Numbered from the stretch's first letter, positions 30,058-39,876 are shown. The stretch is DNA of 64,000 nucleotides from Salinimonas profundi (GCF_014750655.1 NZ_JABBXD010000009.1:98823-162822), one strand, 5' to 3'. Numbers and translations: made by a program. The notes: a model not told the origin generated them from the sequence alone.

Positions 30058-30091
30058 AATAAAAAAGGCCACCCTAAGGTGGCCTTTTGAT
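30058..30091. terminator. Terminator downstream of the TonB receptor gene
   Basis: AAAAGGCCACC pairs with GGTGGCCTTTT around a 4-base CTAA loop; on the minus strand the T run follows the stem, 20 bp after the receptor stop codon. Confidence 0.88.
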
Positions 30092-30110
30092 TTCTATCGC
30101 TTTACAGCAT

Positions 30111-33100
30111 TTAGAAGTCGTAGCTGATACCTACACGGATTTCCCACAGTGAAGGTCCGCGTTGCAGGTTCTGCTCTGGCGCTCCAAATGCACTGTATTC
30201 GTATTGGCCTTGCTCGTTGAAGTCTGCTTCAACAACAGTATCACCAACGAAAGAGCCCTGACGGAAATCACCCCAGTCGTCATTCAACAGGTTAGTCAGG
30301 TTTTCTACCATGATGAAAGCACTGGCTTTGTGATCATCCATAAAGCCTGGCAGTTCCTGAGAAATACGCAGGTCAGCTTTTACCCACCAGTCAGCGGTTT
30401 CGCTGTTGCGATCCAGTATCTGACCACGAGTAAAGCCGTTGCTTTCAACCCACTCATTAAAGCCGTTCTGGGCTTCTTCTGCGGTTTGAACAACATTGCC
30501 GTCACGGTCTACGCTATCCACGAAAACAACATTTGCGTCGTTTACTTCAGGTATGTAAAGCAATTGACGTGAGCGCGCTTCATCCCAAGGGAATGCTCTG
30601 TTATTGCCATAAACATACGAGAAAGGCTTACCTTCGTTCGCTGTCGCGAACAGATTAAAGCGCGTGTTGTAACCATCAAAGAACTCATGGGTATAGCTCA
30701 GAGACAGGTTAAAGCGGTTACCTACAGCATAATCTGATGTTGCGGCTGCCGGGTTATTTGGATCACTGGTTGCAAAGTTTGTGTAGTTAGAGAATGCAAC
30801 TGCACTGGTCATCGGGTTAGCATCTTCTGCATCAACATATGCATAAGACAATGAGCCCTGCAGACCATTCTGCCAGTCTTTATTTACACCCAGTGAGAAG
30901 ATGATTGAATCACCATCGCCCTGGTTAACATTACCCAGAATAAAGTCTTCACCCACATCGCGCTCAGGATCTACCTGCTCGTAAATCGGACGGCCATCAA
31001 AACGTGTTTCGCCGCTGTACTGGATATTTGCATCGCGAACAATTGCTGAATCCTGACGATCAGTGTAAATGACATCCGCGGTAACTACATAATCGTAAGG
31101 CGCAAGGTAGGTAGCACCAAATGCATATTTCCACTCTGACGGAATGTCAAAGTCAGGGTCTGTTGCGTTAGTCTGGCCATCGCCATCTGTTAAGCTGGTG
31201 TTGGCAACTTCGTCAAACAGCGCCTGTGGGATATCGTAAATAGGTTGGCCATTACCTGACAACGGTGTGTCAAACAACGAGCTTTCGCCGCTTACCCAAC
31301 CTGGGATATCGCTTTCGCGTGTTCCAATATTGGTAACACCGTCATTTGAATAGGCGTTTGAAATCCAGACATTCGGGTTACCACCTGAGTACAGACCTAC
31401 ACCACCACGCAGCTCAAGATCATTATTAACCGTATAAGTCAGACCTAAACGTGGCTGCAGCAGGCTGATACCGTCAACGTTCGCTGTGTTAGCGAATCCA
31501 TAACGCTCCTGGAAGTTTTCATTCAGGCGCGGTGTGTCATCAGAGCCATACGTGTCATAACGAAGACCCACTTTTACTTTTAAGTCGTCCGTTGCATAAA
31601 ACTCGTCCTGAACATAAAACGTAGTGACGTCATATGAGAAAGATGCACCGGCATCATCAGGGTTGTTGGTACCTGCAGAGTTGTTGTAATAAATACGGTC
31701 TGGACGGCCGGCTTCAAAATCAGCCAAATCGTTAAAGCGATACTCACCTACCGTGTGCTGCATGAACAGATTGAATACATCAGTCTTCTCATACTCAACA
31801 CCCGCTGTCAGCGTGTGCTCGCCCAGGTAGTAAGTACCAGCAAGTTTAGCGGTAGTCACATCGTAATTCAGATCGTTTGACTGGCGAGAGTCATCCGGGC
31901 CAAGGTAGATTGTACCGCCATCAACGGTATCAATTTGAACTTCTGCAAAACCAGACGCTTCATCAAGAGACTGCTGACGGTTATCCAGCTTAGTGTGGCC
32001 AACGCGCAGTTCAGTTACAAAATCAGGTGTCCAGTCAGAGAACACAGATGCCACATAAGACTCTAGCTCTGCGCCACGCTCATAAAAGTGGTTGCTGAAC
32101 GGCAGTTCATCAGAGTCTGCATCAGATTGACTGATGCTGCCACCGTCATTCCAGTTGTATACCAAAGAGGCACGATGGTTTGCGTTGATGTTCCAGTCTA
32201 ATTTGATTAGCAGTTTTTCATCTTCAATAGGCGCTGAACCTGGCAGACCACCCACATCGTAACCGTAAACGCGCTGTGCAATTTCAGCTGCTGCGTCTGC
32301 ATCTTCCTGAGAAATGCGTGTGTTCAGACCGTTATAATTGAACAGTTGGACGCCTTCCAGCTTTTCATAAGTGGTGAACAGGAACAGTTTGTCTTCAAGA
32401 AGCGGCAGGCCAACATTGAAACCGTAACGACGCTCATTGTAGTTGCCGTTGTCCTGCTCAACACCACCAGCAGTGTCACCACGCATAGAATCGTTGGTAT
32501 AGTCGAAGAATACACCGCCGTGAACTTCGTTCGTACCTGATTTAGTAACCGCGTTGATATTACAGGCTGTAAAACCACCGTACTCAACATCAAAAGGCGC
32601 GAGCTCTACAGCGACCTGTTGAATGGCATCATAAGGGAAAGGCATACGTTCAGTTGGGTAACCATTGCTGTTCAGACCGAACGCATCGTTCATACGAATA
32701 CCGTCAAGCGTCAGACTGTTAAAGCGTGGGCTTGAACCACCACAGCTGATAGCGTCGTTGAAGCTTTCATCAACAAAAACACGAGGGTCGGCACGTACGA
32801 TATCGGTAATGCTACGGTTGATAGCAGGCGCATTTTCCAGGTCCTCAAGACCAAAAACAGTTTGTGGGCCAGTACTTCCGAAATACTGCGCGCTCATTGC
32901 GCTACCGCTTACTGAGATGACTTCGATGTCAGATGACTCTTCCAGAGTCAAATCCAGGCCGTAGGGGTCGCCCAGATTGATATAGATATCATCAATTGTG
33001 GTGTCCTGGTAAGTATCAGAATCAACAACAATTTGATAAGGACCGCCAACACGCAAACCACGCAAATTAAATGTGCCGTTTTCACCAACAGTCACTTCTC

Positions 33101-33281
33101 GAGTGGTACCAGAAGGAACGTGAATTACTGTAACTGATGTACCCGCTGCAGGTGTACCAGTTGGCGTAGTAATTCTTCCCTTCATCGCTGAGGAGGTTTC
33201 CTGTGCCATTGCAGTAGAGGCCATGCCTACTGACAACGCCACCGCAACCGCGACGCGACTGAACTTAGATTTGGAGATCAT
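30111..33281 (-). CDS. TonB-dependent receptor with carboxypeptidase-regulatory-like N-terminal domain (Oar-like)
   Basis: A 1056-residue outer membrane receptor. After a signal peptide (cut near MAQETSS) comes a CarboxypepD_reg-like beta-sandwich (about 30-115: KGRITTPTGTPAAGTSVTVIHVPSG), a plug domain (about 130-250: GLEDLENAPAINRSITDIVRADPRVF) and a 22-strand barrel ending in aromatic-terminal VGISYDF, which the BAM machinery recognises. The type resembles Oar of Myxococcus and peptide- or carbohydrate-linked receptors of marine bacteria. Substrate is unknown; peptides would suit the nearby exported peptidases. It has no partner SusD or TonB gene adjacent. Confidence 0.92.
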   Translation of the reverse strand: MISKSKFSRVAVAVALSVGMASTAMAQETSSAMKGRITTPTGTPAAGTSVTVIHVPSGTTREVTVGENGTFNLRGLRVGGPYQIVVDSDTYQDTTIDDIYINLGDPYGLDLTLEESSDIEVISVSGSAMSAQYFGSTGPQTVFGLEDLENAPAINRSITDIVRADPRVFVDESFNDAISCGGSSPRFNSLTLDGIRMNDAFGLNSNGYPTERMPFPYDAIQQVAVELAPFDVEYGGFTACNINAVTKSGTNEVHGGVFFDYTNDSMRGDTAGGVEQDNGNYNERRYGFNVGLPLLEDKLFLFTTYEKLEGVQLFNYNGLNTRISQEDADAAAEIAQRVYGYDVGGLPGSAPIEDEKLLIKLDWNINANHRASLVYNWNDGGSISQSDADSDELPFSNHFYERGAELESYVASVFSDWTPDFVTELRVGHTKLDNRQQSLDEASGFAEVQIDTVDGGTIYLGPDDSRQSNDLNYDVTTAKLAGTYYLGEHTLTAGVEYEKTDVFNLFMQHTVGEYRFNDLADFEAGRPDRIYYNNSAGTNNPDDAGASFSYDVTTFYVQDEFYATDDLKVKVGLRYDTYGSDDTPRLNENFQERYGFANTANVDGISLLQPRLGLTYTVNNDLELRGGVGLYSGGNPNVWISNAYSNDGVTNIGTRESDIPGWVSGESSLFDTPLSGNGQPIYDIPQALFDEVANTSLTDGDGQTNATDPDFDIPSEWKYAFGATYLAPYDYVVTADVIYTDRQDSAIVRDANIQYSGETRFDGRPIYEQVDPERDVGEDFILGNVNQGDGDSIIFSLGVNKDWQNGLQGSLSYAYVDAEDANPMTSAVAFSNYTNFATSDPNNPAAATSDYAVGNRFNLSLSYTHEFFDGYNTRFNLFATANEGKPFSYVYGNNRAFPWDEARSRQLLYIPEVNDANVVFVDSVDRDGNVVQTAEEAQNGFNEWVESNGFTRGQILDRNSETADWWVKADLRISQELPGFMDDHKASAFIMVENLTNLLNDDWGDFRQGSFVGDTVVEADFNEQGQYEYSAFGAPEQNLQRGPSLWEIRVGISYDF

Positions 33282-33711
33282 GTGTGTTTCCCTTATTTCT
33301 TATATAAAAGGTATTTACAATCAGCTGACTGATTTAATAACCAATGTGTTGAATGTGTTCGCGGCAGATTGTTAAGTAGAAATGTTGCAAAAACATGACG
33401 CTTTTTTCTTTTTATCGCGTACATATATCTTATGGTATGTGGTAGTTCGAGCACTTGCGCGATTACACACACCTTATTCCCGCTTACAACCGATAGCCCG
33501 TTCAACCTCATTTAAGGCGGGGCATATTTTTAACGCATGTACATCTAATAAACAGCGTTTGTTATCATTCAAATTTATTAATAAAATAACACCATTTAAC
33601 AACAACTTACTTTACTAAAGTAAGATTACCTGTTGCATCAAATAAGCTTAACTGGTCAAATCCCCTCTACAAATAAAACTAGAAATCACCTTCTGCATTT
33701 TTGCTTCGCCT
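33282..33711. other. Intergenic region between the divergent TonB receptor and PhnD-like genes
   Basis: A 430-bp A+T-rich stretch with no conserved gene. It must hold the promoters of two divergent units. The only clear structure is the 19-bp inverted repeat at 33606-33624, listed separately. Confidence 0.5.
33606..33624. promoter_or_regulatory. 19-bp inverted repeat upstream of the PhnD-like gene
   Basis: CTTACTTTA-C-TAAAGTAAG is a perfect palindrome around one central base, about 88 bp before the start of the PhnD-like gene. Its symmetry and A+T richness suit an operator for a dimeric regulator; the binding protein is unknown. Confidence 0.45.
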
Positions 33712-34560
33712 ATGTTCAGAATTGGAAAGACAGTACTAATCATTGTTGTCGCCGGACTTTGTCTGGCTGCTGGTTTTTTCAAAAAACTTTCTGCCTTTGA
33801 TTCTATACCACCGCAAATCGGGCAATTTTTAACCTGCGAGACATCACTTTCTACGAATAAAGACTTACTGAATATTTATCTGACTGAGAATGCTGTTGCC
33901 AAATCCCTACGGGACAACTTGTGCGAGAATCCTGTTGTGGCACGCCAGTTCGGCACTGTCAGATTGGTAGTGGGTCACAATGATTACGATACCTTCCGCT
34001 ATATTAATCATGGAGTCGCCGATCTCGCCCTGGTGAAGAGCAACGTGATTGAAGCCTTTGGTGCAAATCTTATTTATGATTACGAGGTAATTGCAGCGCA
34101 CGAAGATTACAGTGCTTACTTTATTGCGCTTAGAGAGAAGCCTGAATTATCGAAGGAGTACCTCATTGGCAAACGGATAGGTATTCTGGATTACCCAAGT
34201 AGTCGCTCAGGCTATATTGTGCCCAAAACAACACTCCAGACACTGGGCCTCAATGATGAGAATCTTTCGCTACACCAATACAGCTCGCACAGCGCATTAC
34301 GCAGCGCGCTTTTAGCCGGAGAAGTGGATGTTATTTCCTCTTACTGGAGCGAGGATGACGATCGCTCGCTATCAAAAAATTACGCCACGCCATTGGAAGA
34401 TAATGTAAGCGGCATGCGCTGGTACTTAAAAATGCAGACACGTAACACCGATTTACGTTGCGCATTGCAACGAGCGATAGCGAAAACAGCGGCTGCCAGC
34501 GAAAAAAGTTATTATCAGAATGTTGATATTGCCAAAGGATGCCAGCGTGAAAAGACTTGA
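33712..34560 (+). CDS. PhnD-like periplasmic solute-binding protein
   Basis: A 282-residue protein with an N-terminal hydrophobic segment (about 6-24, signal or anchor) followed by a type II periplasmic-binding fold of the phosphate/phosphonate PhnD kind: RLVVGHNDYDTFRYINHGVADLALV, YLIGKRIGILDYPSSRSGYIVPKTTL and SHSALRSALLAGEVDVISSYW. No ABC permease or ATPase is adjacent. Instead it overlaps by 14 bp a gene for a membrane protein with a cytoplasmic tail. PhnD-like proteins next to membrane signalling proteins often act as sensors rather than transporters, so a ligand-sensing role is my inference. Four cysteines in the exported part could form disulfides. Confidence 0.7.
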   Translation: MFRIGKTVLIIVVAGLCLAAGFFKKLSAFDSIPPQIGQFLTCETSLSTNKDLLNIYLTENAVAKSLRDNLCENPVVARQFGTVRLVVGHNDYDTFRYINHGVADLALVKSNVIEAFGANLIYDYEVIAAHEDYSAYFIALREKPELSKEYLIGKRIGILDYPSSRSGYIVPKTTLQTLGLNDENLSLHQYSSHSALRSALLAGEVDVISSYWSEDDDRSLSKNYATPLEDNVSGMRWYLKMQTRNTDLRCALQRAIAKTAAASEKSYYQNVDIAKGCQREKT

Positions 34561-35512
34561 GACGTTTACCAACAACGCGCAATGGCTGAAAGTAGCCGGG
34601 ATCGCTGTTGCGTTATTCATTATCTTTCAGGTCGCCACAGGGACCGGCCAGGCGATAGGTACGTATGTGTCTACACATAAGGCCATAGACCAGATAGAAA
34701 GGCGCATTGGCCTGGACTCCGCTTATCTGGATGTGGGCAATAAGATGCTGGGTACGCCCGTGGATGAGGTGGAAGTTAAAGGCTATATAAGCCGGATAAA
34801 TACCACACTTGAAGACGCAGGCACGCCCGTGTCGGTTATTTCATTGCAAAATGTCATGGCCAGCGCCCCGTTTAAGCAGTACGGTCACATTACTGCGATA
34901 AATATGGATACTGCTGAACAAACATTGGCGGTGAAGCTCTCTGTCATTCCCTGGTGGCATGCATTTTCTTTCACCCCTCTGGCACTGCTTGCTACTGTCG
35001 CAGTGACACCTGTTATTGTCAGAATCCGGCAAAACAAGAAACGCCTTATCGCCAGTGAATCTGCTGAGTCAGTGCCCGAGGCAATACCCCACCTTGTTAT
35101 TGACCTGAAAAGCAAAACCATACGCAATGGTGTAGATGACAGAGAAGCCACCATGCAAAACAAACCTTTTTGCTTCTATGTTGCATTGGTTAAGTACTGT
35201 GTGGAACACCCCGATGCGCAGCTTGTGCATCATACCGACATACCGCAGGAGCTGACCCTCATGGCAAACACTGTATTTGCCAGACTCATAGAACTGGGTC
35301 ATACCAAACGTAAACGTCCGGACTTCAATGCCAATCTCGACAAAACGCTGAGCGAAATTCGCTCAGCGCTTGAAGATGTTTTCGCCCCATTTGCTGAAGC
35401 AAAAGATAAATTTTATCCGCCACGCGCTCAGGGTGAGGGCTCCCGCTCTAAGCAACATTCATTTGCCCTGACCAATATCAGTACGCAAGATATTGAAATT
35501 ATTGGTAACTAA
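34547..35512 (+). CDS. Two-helix inner membrane protein with basic, winged-helix-like cytoplasmic tail; unrecognised family
   Basis: I do not recognise this family. I place the start at the GTG at 34547, preceded by AAAGGAT, giving about 321 residues; an ATG at 34520 lies inside the previous gene. Predicted layout: short cytoplasmic N-terminus, helix 1 (about 14-34), a periplasmic domain of about 105 residues, helix 2 (about 141-159), then 160 cytoplasmic residues. The tail contains FCFYVALVKYCVEHPDA and a strongly basic GHTKRKRPDFNANLDKTLSEIR segment that resembles the recognition part of a winged-helix fold. With the exported PhnD-like partner this suggests a transmembrane sensor-regulator pair. 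Confidence 0.6.
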   Translation: MKRLETFTNNAQWLKVAGIAVALFIIFQVATGTGQAIGTYVSTHKAIDQIERRIGLDSAYLDVGNKMLGTPVDEVEVKGYISRINTTLEDAGTPVSVISLQNVMASAPFKQYGHITAINMDTAEQTLAVKLSVIPWWHAFSFTPLALLATVAVTPVIVRIRQNKKRLIASESAESVPEAIPHLVIDLKSKTIRNGVDDREATMQNKPFCFYVALVKYCVEHPDAQLVHHTDIPQELTLMANTVFARLIELGHTKRKRPDFNANLDKTLSEIRSALEDVFAPFAEAKDKFYPPRAQGEGSRSKQHSFALTNISTQDIEIIGN

Positions 35513-35668
35513 CAATGGGATTGCCGGTTCAAGCAGATACTCGCATGCATTTGTCCGGATAACCTGACACGCAAAAAACGCTCCACTAATAGATAAATAC
35601 GAACTTAAGATTGATTCATACGGTGCAATTGCGTATCTTTGCGTCAGGAAAATCAGCCCCCTATTGTT

Positions 35669-36292
35669 ATGCAATCTCCATTAATTATTGCGATATCCGG
35701 TGCTTCAGGCTCTGGAAAGTCACTTTTTACCGAAAATTTGCTCAAAGCGTTTGCGGTGCAGGGTAAACCTGTCCAGATTTTGCGCGAAGACCATTATTAC
35801 CGCGCCCAGGATCATCTTCCTATGGAAGCCCGGGAACAAAATAACTATGACCACCCCAATGCGTTTGAGCATGAGCTGTTAAAGGCACACCTGCAAACGC
35901 TTCGCGAGGGTGAAGCTATAGAATACCCGCACTATTGTTTTAAAACTCACACCCGCCTGCCGGAAACTGAGCGTCTTTTACCCGCGCCGGTTATTATTCT
36001 GGAAGGCATCATGCTTTTGGCTCGCCCGGAATTATTACCGCTTTTTGATGTGAAAATTTTCATTGATACGCCACTGGATATCTGTCTGATGCGTCGCATG
36101 ATGCGTGATGTTAAAGAGCGTGGACGTACGTTGGAGTCTGTCGCCAAACAGTACGAGAAAACGGTCAAACCCATGTATCATCAGTTTATTGAGCCAAGCA
36201 GGTTTACTGCTGATGTGGTGGTCACTCAGGGTGGTAAAAACCAGATTGCGCTGGACGTAATCAAGTCTCATATACAGCAAGCGCTATTATAA
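35669..36292 (+). CDS. udk: Uridine kinase
   Basis: A protein of about 207 residues that phosphorylates uridine and cytidine with GTP or ATP in pyrimidine salvage. The P-loop GASGSGKS comes just after the start; REDHYYRAQDHLPMEAREQNNYDHPNAFEHELL, ILEGIMLLARPELL and FIDTPLDICLMRRMMRDVKERGR closely follow E. coli Udk. I prefer the ATG at 35669; a TTG 30 bp upstream is the alternative. It is followed 18 bp later by nupC, a natural uptake-phosphorylation pair. Confidence 0.92.
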   Translation: MQSPLIIAISGASGSGKSLFTENLLKAFAVQGKPVQILREDHYYRAQDHLPMEAREQNNYDHPNAFEHELLKAHLQTLREGEAIEYPHYCFKTHTRLPETERLLPAPVIILEGIMLLARPELLPLFDVKIFIDTPLDICLMRRMMRDVKERGRTLESVAKQYEKTVKPMYHQFIEPSRFTADVVVTQGGKNQIALDVIKSHIQQALL

Positions 36293-36310
36293 TAAGAAAG
36301 GGACCCTACT

Positions 36311-37522
36311 ATGGTAAGTTTACTGGGCATGATATGTCTGCTTGGCGTCGCATTTTTAATGTCGTCTGCCAAAGGAAGCATCAGCTGGCGTACCGTAGGT
36401 GGTGCTTTTGCTGTTCAGGCAGCCATTGGCGCGTTCATTCTTTATTTTGAACCGGGCATACAGTTTCTGCACGGTATGACCATATTTGTCGGTAACATCA
36501 TTGGTTACAGCCAGCAAGGAATCGACTTTATATTCGGGCCGGTCGGCGATAAAAGCCTTGGCTTTATCTTTGCCTTTAACGTGCTGCCCGTTATCGTATT
36601 TTTCTCTTCGCTGATTGCCGTCTTATACTACCTTGGCATTATGAGCTGGGTGATCAGATTAATTGGTGGGCTGTTACAAAAGCTGCTTAGCACCAGCCGT
36701 CCTGAGTCGATGTCGGCTGCCGCCAATATTTTTGTCGGGCAGACAGAGGCGCCCCTGGTTGTTCGCCCCTTTATCCCTCACATGACCCGTTCTGAGTTAT
36801 TCGCCATCATGGTGGGAGGACTGGCATCAATCGCCGGCTCCGTTATGGCAGGCTATGCCAGTATGGGGGTTGAGCTAAAATACTTGCTGGCAGCCAGTTT
36901 CATGGCCGCACCCGGTGGCTTACTAATGGCAAAAATTATGTTGCCGGAAACCCAGAAAGCCAATGATGAATTGACCGACATCAAAGCGGAAGATACTGAT
37001 TATGCTAATGTCTTTGATGCGGCGGCCAGTGGCGCAGCGTCAGGCTTACAGCTGGCATTGAATGTAGGTGCGATGCTCCTGGCTTTTGTTGCTCTGATTG
37101 CCATGCTAAACGGGATTATTGGCTGGGCTGGCGCATTGTTCGGCTACGAAGCACTGTCTTTCCAGGCAATACTGGGTTTTCTGTTACAGCCTTTAGCGTG
37201 GGTGCTGGGCGTACCATGGAGTGAAGCGCAACTGGTAGGTAGTTTTATCGGTCAGAAAATAGTCGTGAATGAATTTGTTGCATACCTGGATTATGTGGCA
37301 AATCAGGATGCGCTGTCACCAATCTCGCAGGCGATTGTTACGTTCTCACTGTGTGGGTTTGCGAACTTCTCCTCCATCGCCATTCTGATGGGCGGTATTG
37401 GTGCGATGGCACCGACCCGTCGCAAAGAAATTGCCGCATTAGGCCTTAAAGCCGTTATTGCTGCGACATTGTCTAACTTAATGAGTGCAGCCCTGGCGGG
37501 CTTCTACCTCTCCCTGGGGTAG
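36311..37522 (+). CDS. nupC: NupC family concentrative nucleoside transporter
   Basis: A 403-residue inner membrane symporter with about ten helices plus re-entrant loops. The segment [15 protein letters not shown] is the nucleoside-binding signature of the CNT family, and [10 protein letters not shown] and [17 protein letters not shown] are further CNT hallmarks. It imports nucleosides with protons or sodium. It shares an operon with udk (RBS AAAGGGACCC) and ends before a terminator, forming a compact salvage unit. Confidence 0.93.
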   Translation: MVSLLGMICLLGVAFLMSSAKGSISWRTVGGAFAVQAAIGAFILYFEPGIQFLHGMTIFVGNIIGYSQQGIDFIFGPVGDKSLGFIFAFNVLPVIVFFSSLIAVLYYLGIMSWVIRLIGGLLQKLLSTSRPESMSAAANIFVGQTEAPLVVRPFIPHMTRSELFAIMVGGLASIAGSVMAGYASMGVELKYLLAASFMAAPGGLLMAKIMLPETQKANDELTDIKAEDTDYANVFDAAASGAASGLQLALNVGAMLLAFVALIAMLNGIIGWAGALFGYEALSFQAILGFLLQPLAWVLGVPWSEAQLVGSFIGQKIVVNEFVAYLDYVANQDALSPISQAIVTFSLCGFANFSSIAILMGGIGAMAPTRRKEIAALGLKAVIAATLSNLMSAALAGFYLSLG

Positions 37523-37582
37523 CCATTCACAGGGGAAAAAACTGGACTAAACAGTCAGGTTTTAATACATTAGCCTTATTAT

Positions 37583-37610
37583 AGACGGCGACACTGGTCG
37601 CCGTTTTTGT
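37583..37610 (+). terminator. Terminator downstream of nupC
   Basis: ACGGCGAC (37585-37592) pairs with GTCGCCGT (37597-37604) around ACTG, followed by Ts. Confidence 0.88.
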
Positions 37611-37660
37611 ATATTGGGGTAAACTTAGTGCATTACCCCCGAGTTTTACAGGACACCGTT

Positions 37661-38500
37661 ATGCAATTAGTTGCTGTTGACTATACATCAGAAAACGCGA
37701 AAAAAGAGTTTGTCGAATCGCTTCGCGAGACCGGCTTTGGCGTACTAAAAAACCATCCTATTCAGCAGTCGATGGTTACGGATATTTACGACGCCTGGCA
37801 AGCATTTTTCGACAGTGAAGTAAAGCACGAGTATGTTTACAATAAAGGTACTCAGGATGGCTTTTTTCCACAAAGTGTATCTGAAACGGCGAAAGGATTT
37901 ACCAAAAAAGATATCAAGGAATATTTTCATTTTTATCCCTGGGGACAATGTCCTGAACATCTTCGTCAGCAGCTGGCAGACTATTACAAAGCGGCCAATG
38001 AGCTTGCCCGTGAGTTGCTTTCCTGGATAGAAGAGTACTCACCGGAAGATGTAAGCAAACACTACAGTCAGGCGCTGTCAAAAATGATCGAAGACAGTGA
38101 CCAGACCTTATTACGGGTGTTGCATTACCCTCCCCTTAGCGGTGATGAAGAACCTGAGGCGATACGCGCAGCGGCGCATGAAGATATTAACCTGATCACT
38201 ATCTTACCAGCTGCAAATGAGCCAGGATTACAGGTCCAGCTTAAAGATGGTAGTTGGTTAGACGTACCCTGTGACTTTGGTAATTTAATTGTGAATATCG
38301 GCGATATGCTTCAGGAAGCGTCAGGTCATTACTTCCCGTCAACGTCGCACCGGGTCATCAACCCTGAAAACGCCGATATGACCAAGTCGCGCATCTCGCT
38401 GCCGTTATTCTTACACCCGCGGCCTGATGTGCAATTGTCTGAACGACATACAGCAGGTTCTTATCTTCAGGAACGTCTGAAAGAGCTTGGTGTTATCTGA
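37661..38500 (+). CDS. Isopenicillin N synthase-like 2-oxoglutarate/Fe(II) oxygenase
   Basis: A protein of about 279 residues; the ATG at 37661 has AGGACA upstream and gives the family start MQLVAVDYTS. The double-stranded beta-helix holds the iron triad His173-X-Asp175 (AAHEDINL) and His230 (STSHRVIN), with Arg244 and Ser246 (RIS) for 2-oxoglutarate. The N-terminal FGVLKNHPI segment is typical of the family. Substrate is unknown; bacterial members hydroxylate or desaturate small molecules. It is monocistronic. Confidence 0.88.
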   Translation: MQLVAVDYTSENAKKEFVESLRETGFGVLKNHPIQQSMVTDIYDAWQAFFDSEVKHEYVYNKGTQDGFFPQSVSETAKGFTKKDIKEYFHFYPWGQCPEHLRQQLADYYKAANELARELLSWIEEYSPEDVSKHYSQALSKMIEDSDQTLLRVLHYPPLSGDEEPEAIRAAAHEDINLITILPAANEPGLQVQLKDGSWLDVPCDFGNLIVNIGDMLQEASGHYFPSTSHRVINPENADMTKSRISLPLFLHPRPDVQLSERHTAGSYLQERLKELGVI

Positions 38501-38506
38501 TTCTCA

Positions 38507-38533
38507 ACAGGCCCTTAAACGGGCCTTTTTTGT
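38507..38533 (+). terminator. Terminator downstream of the oxygenase gene
   Basis: AGGCCC (38509-38514) pairs with GGGCCT (38521-38526) around a 6-base loop, then six Ts. Confidence 0.82.
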
Positions 38534-38557
38534 TGATAAGCGTGGTTTGACTGGTTC

Positions 38558-39724
38558 TCAGGATGACTGAAGCGCAAATAACTTGCTTTGATACCTGGCT
38601 TTTATATTTTCATCAGGGACTAATCTTGCAGCCTTGACAAGCTGAGTGCGCGCTTTCGCGGTGTTCCCCAATGCAGCGTATGCCTTGGCCAGCCCGAAAT
38701 AAATCACATGCTGATGACGGTCGAGTCTGAGCGCCGTCCGAAAATGGCTTAATGCCTTATCGGGAGCCCCTGCAGCTAATGCATCTTCACCCAACATCGT
38801 ATGGTAAAACGGATTCTCCTGACGCTCTCGTGCCAGCCGGTTCTGAATTGCTTGAGCCTCATCCTTTCGCCCGGTAGCAGCATAAAGAATCGAGAGGTTT
38901 TCCCATGCAGTCAGATGTTGCGGATTTTCTTTAAGCGCCCGTTGATAGCTGGCCAATGCTGAATCATTCGCATCGAGTCTACGATATAGCACACCAAGAT
39001 TAACCCATGCCTGTGACAGGGACGAATCAGTCTGAACTGCCGCCTTAAAGTACCGGTATGCGTCGCTGTAACTATTTGCCAGAAGCGCATCCGCTCCCTT
39101 ATTGTTATAAAACATGGCGATCACACGCGTGCGGGAAATGGGCTCACGAACGAAGTTGTTACGAACTTCCTGCGGATCAAAATCAACGTCAGCATACGCT
39201 TCGGAAAACACAATATCATTGGGTGCTTTATAAGGGCTGATCCTCAGGTTGATGTGCCCGTTCAACAGGTTTACGCCCTCTCTTCTGGTCCAGTATTCAG
39301 GAATATTAACCTGATAGAATTGCGGCGACAATCCAGCATACTTTGCCATGGCATAGGTCATGATAGAAAGTGAAAGACAATTCGCCTGACTGCGCTCAAA
39401 CGTTGCACTGGCAATGGTGTTGGCAGCACTTTGATAGCTCAGGCCTAAGGCCGCATGGTCAAAGATTTGATTGACGAGATTACGAATATTTTCCCGCGGT
39501 GTACGTACTTCAGACTGAGTTTGGTTAACGAATGCCTGCGCATCGCTGTCGAGCGCAAAAATCGTCTGCGGCTCTTCTACTGACGATAGCATGTACGCGG
39601 GGAATAAGTCGTCTCTGAACACACTGGCTGATGGCGCTGCGTCGGCATTGCGATCACCCTGCGTGGCACAGCCTCCGCAGACCAGCACGCCGGTAATAAA
39701 CCAAAGCTTTATCCATAGGCTCAT
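38558..39724 (-). CDS. Lipoprotein with transglutaminase-like domain and TPR repeats
   Basis: A lipoprotein of about 388 residues. The ATG at 39724 has AGGAGGTCG upstream; the lipobox VCGGC lies near residue 19. Residues about 60-200 resemble a transglutaminase-like domain (QANCLSLSIMTYAMAKYAGLSPQFYQVNIPEYW, then NGHINLRI) with candidate Cys and His catalytic residues. The C-terminal half holds at least four TPR units (SQAWVNLGVLYRRLDANDSALASYQRAL; TAWENLSILYAATGRKDEAQ). It may act on or scaffold cell-envelope proteins. Function is not established. Confidence 0.8.
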   Translation of the reverse strand: MSLWIKLWFITGVLVCGGCATQGDRNADAAPSASVFRDDLFPAYMLSSVEEPQTIFALDSDAQAFVNQTQSEVRTPRENIRNLVNQIFDHAALGLSYQSAANTIASATFERSQANCLSLSIMTYAMAKYAGLSPQFYQVNIPEYWTRREGVNLLNGHINLRISPYKAPNDIVFSEAYADVDFDPQEVRNNFVREPISRTRVIAMFYNNKGADALLANSYSDAYRYFKAAVQTDSSLSQAWVNLGVLYRRLDANDSALASYQRALKENPQHLTAWENLSILYAATGRKDEAQAIQNRLARERQENPFYHTMLGEDALAAGAPDKALSHFRTALRLDRHQHVIYFGLAKAYAALGNTAKARTQLVKAARLVPDENIKARYQSKLFALQSS

Positions 39725-39876
39725 AACGACCTCCTGAGCCAGCCCTGGCATTGAAAAAGTTCACAACCTTTTTAGTATAGACGCTATTGGTTAATAAATG
39801 TTCATAAACTTAACGTCTATCCATGCCGTAGATATGTGTGCATTACATCTAATGTATTCTATTTCAGGAGAATGAA

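Noticed and set aside
33293..33618. Short reading frames in the TonB receptor upstream region
   Set aside because: No ribosome site, unusual composition and overlap with the expected promoters; nothing supports coding.
35639..35669. Upstream TTG start for udk
   Set aside because: The ATG at 35669 matches the start of known uridine kinases better; the added ten residues do not look conserved.
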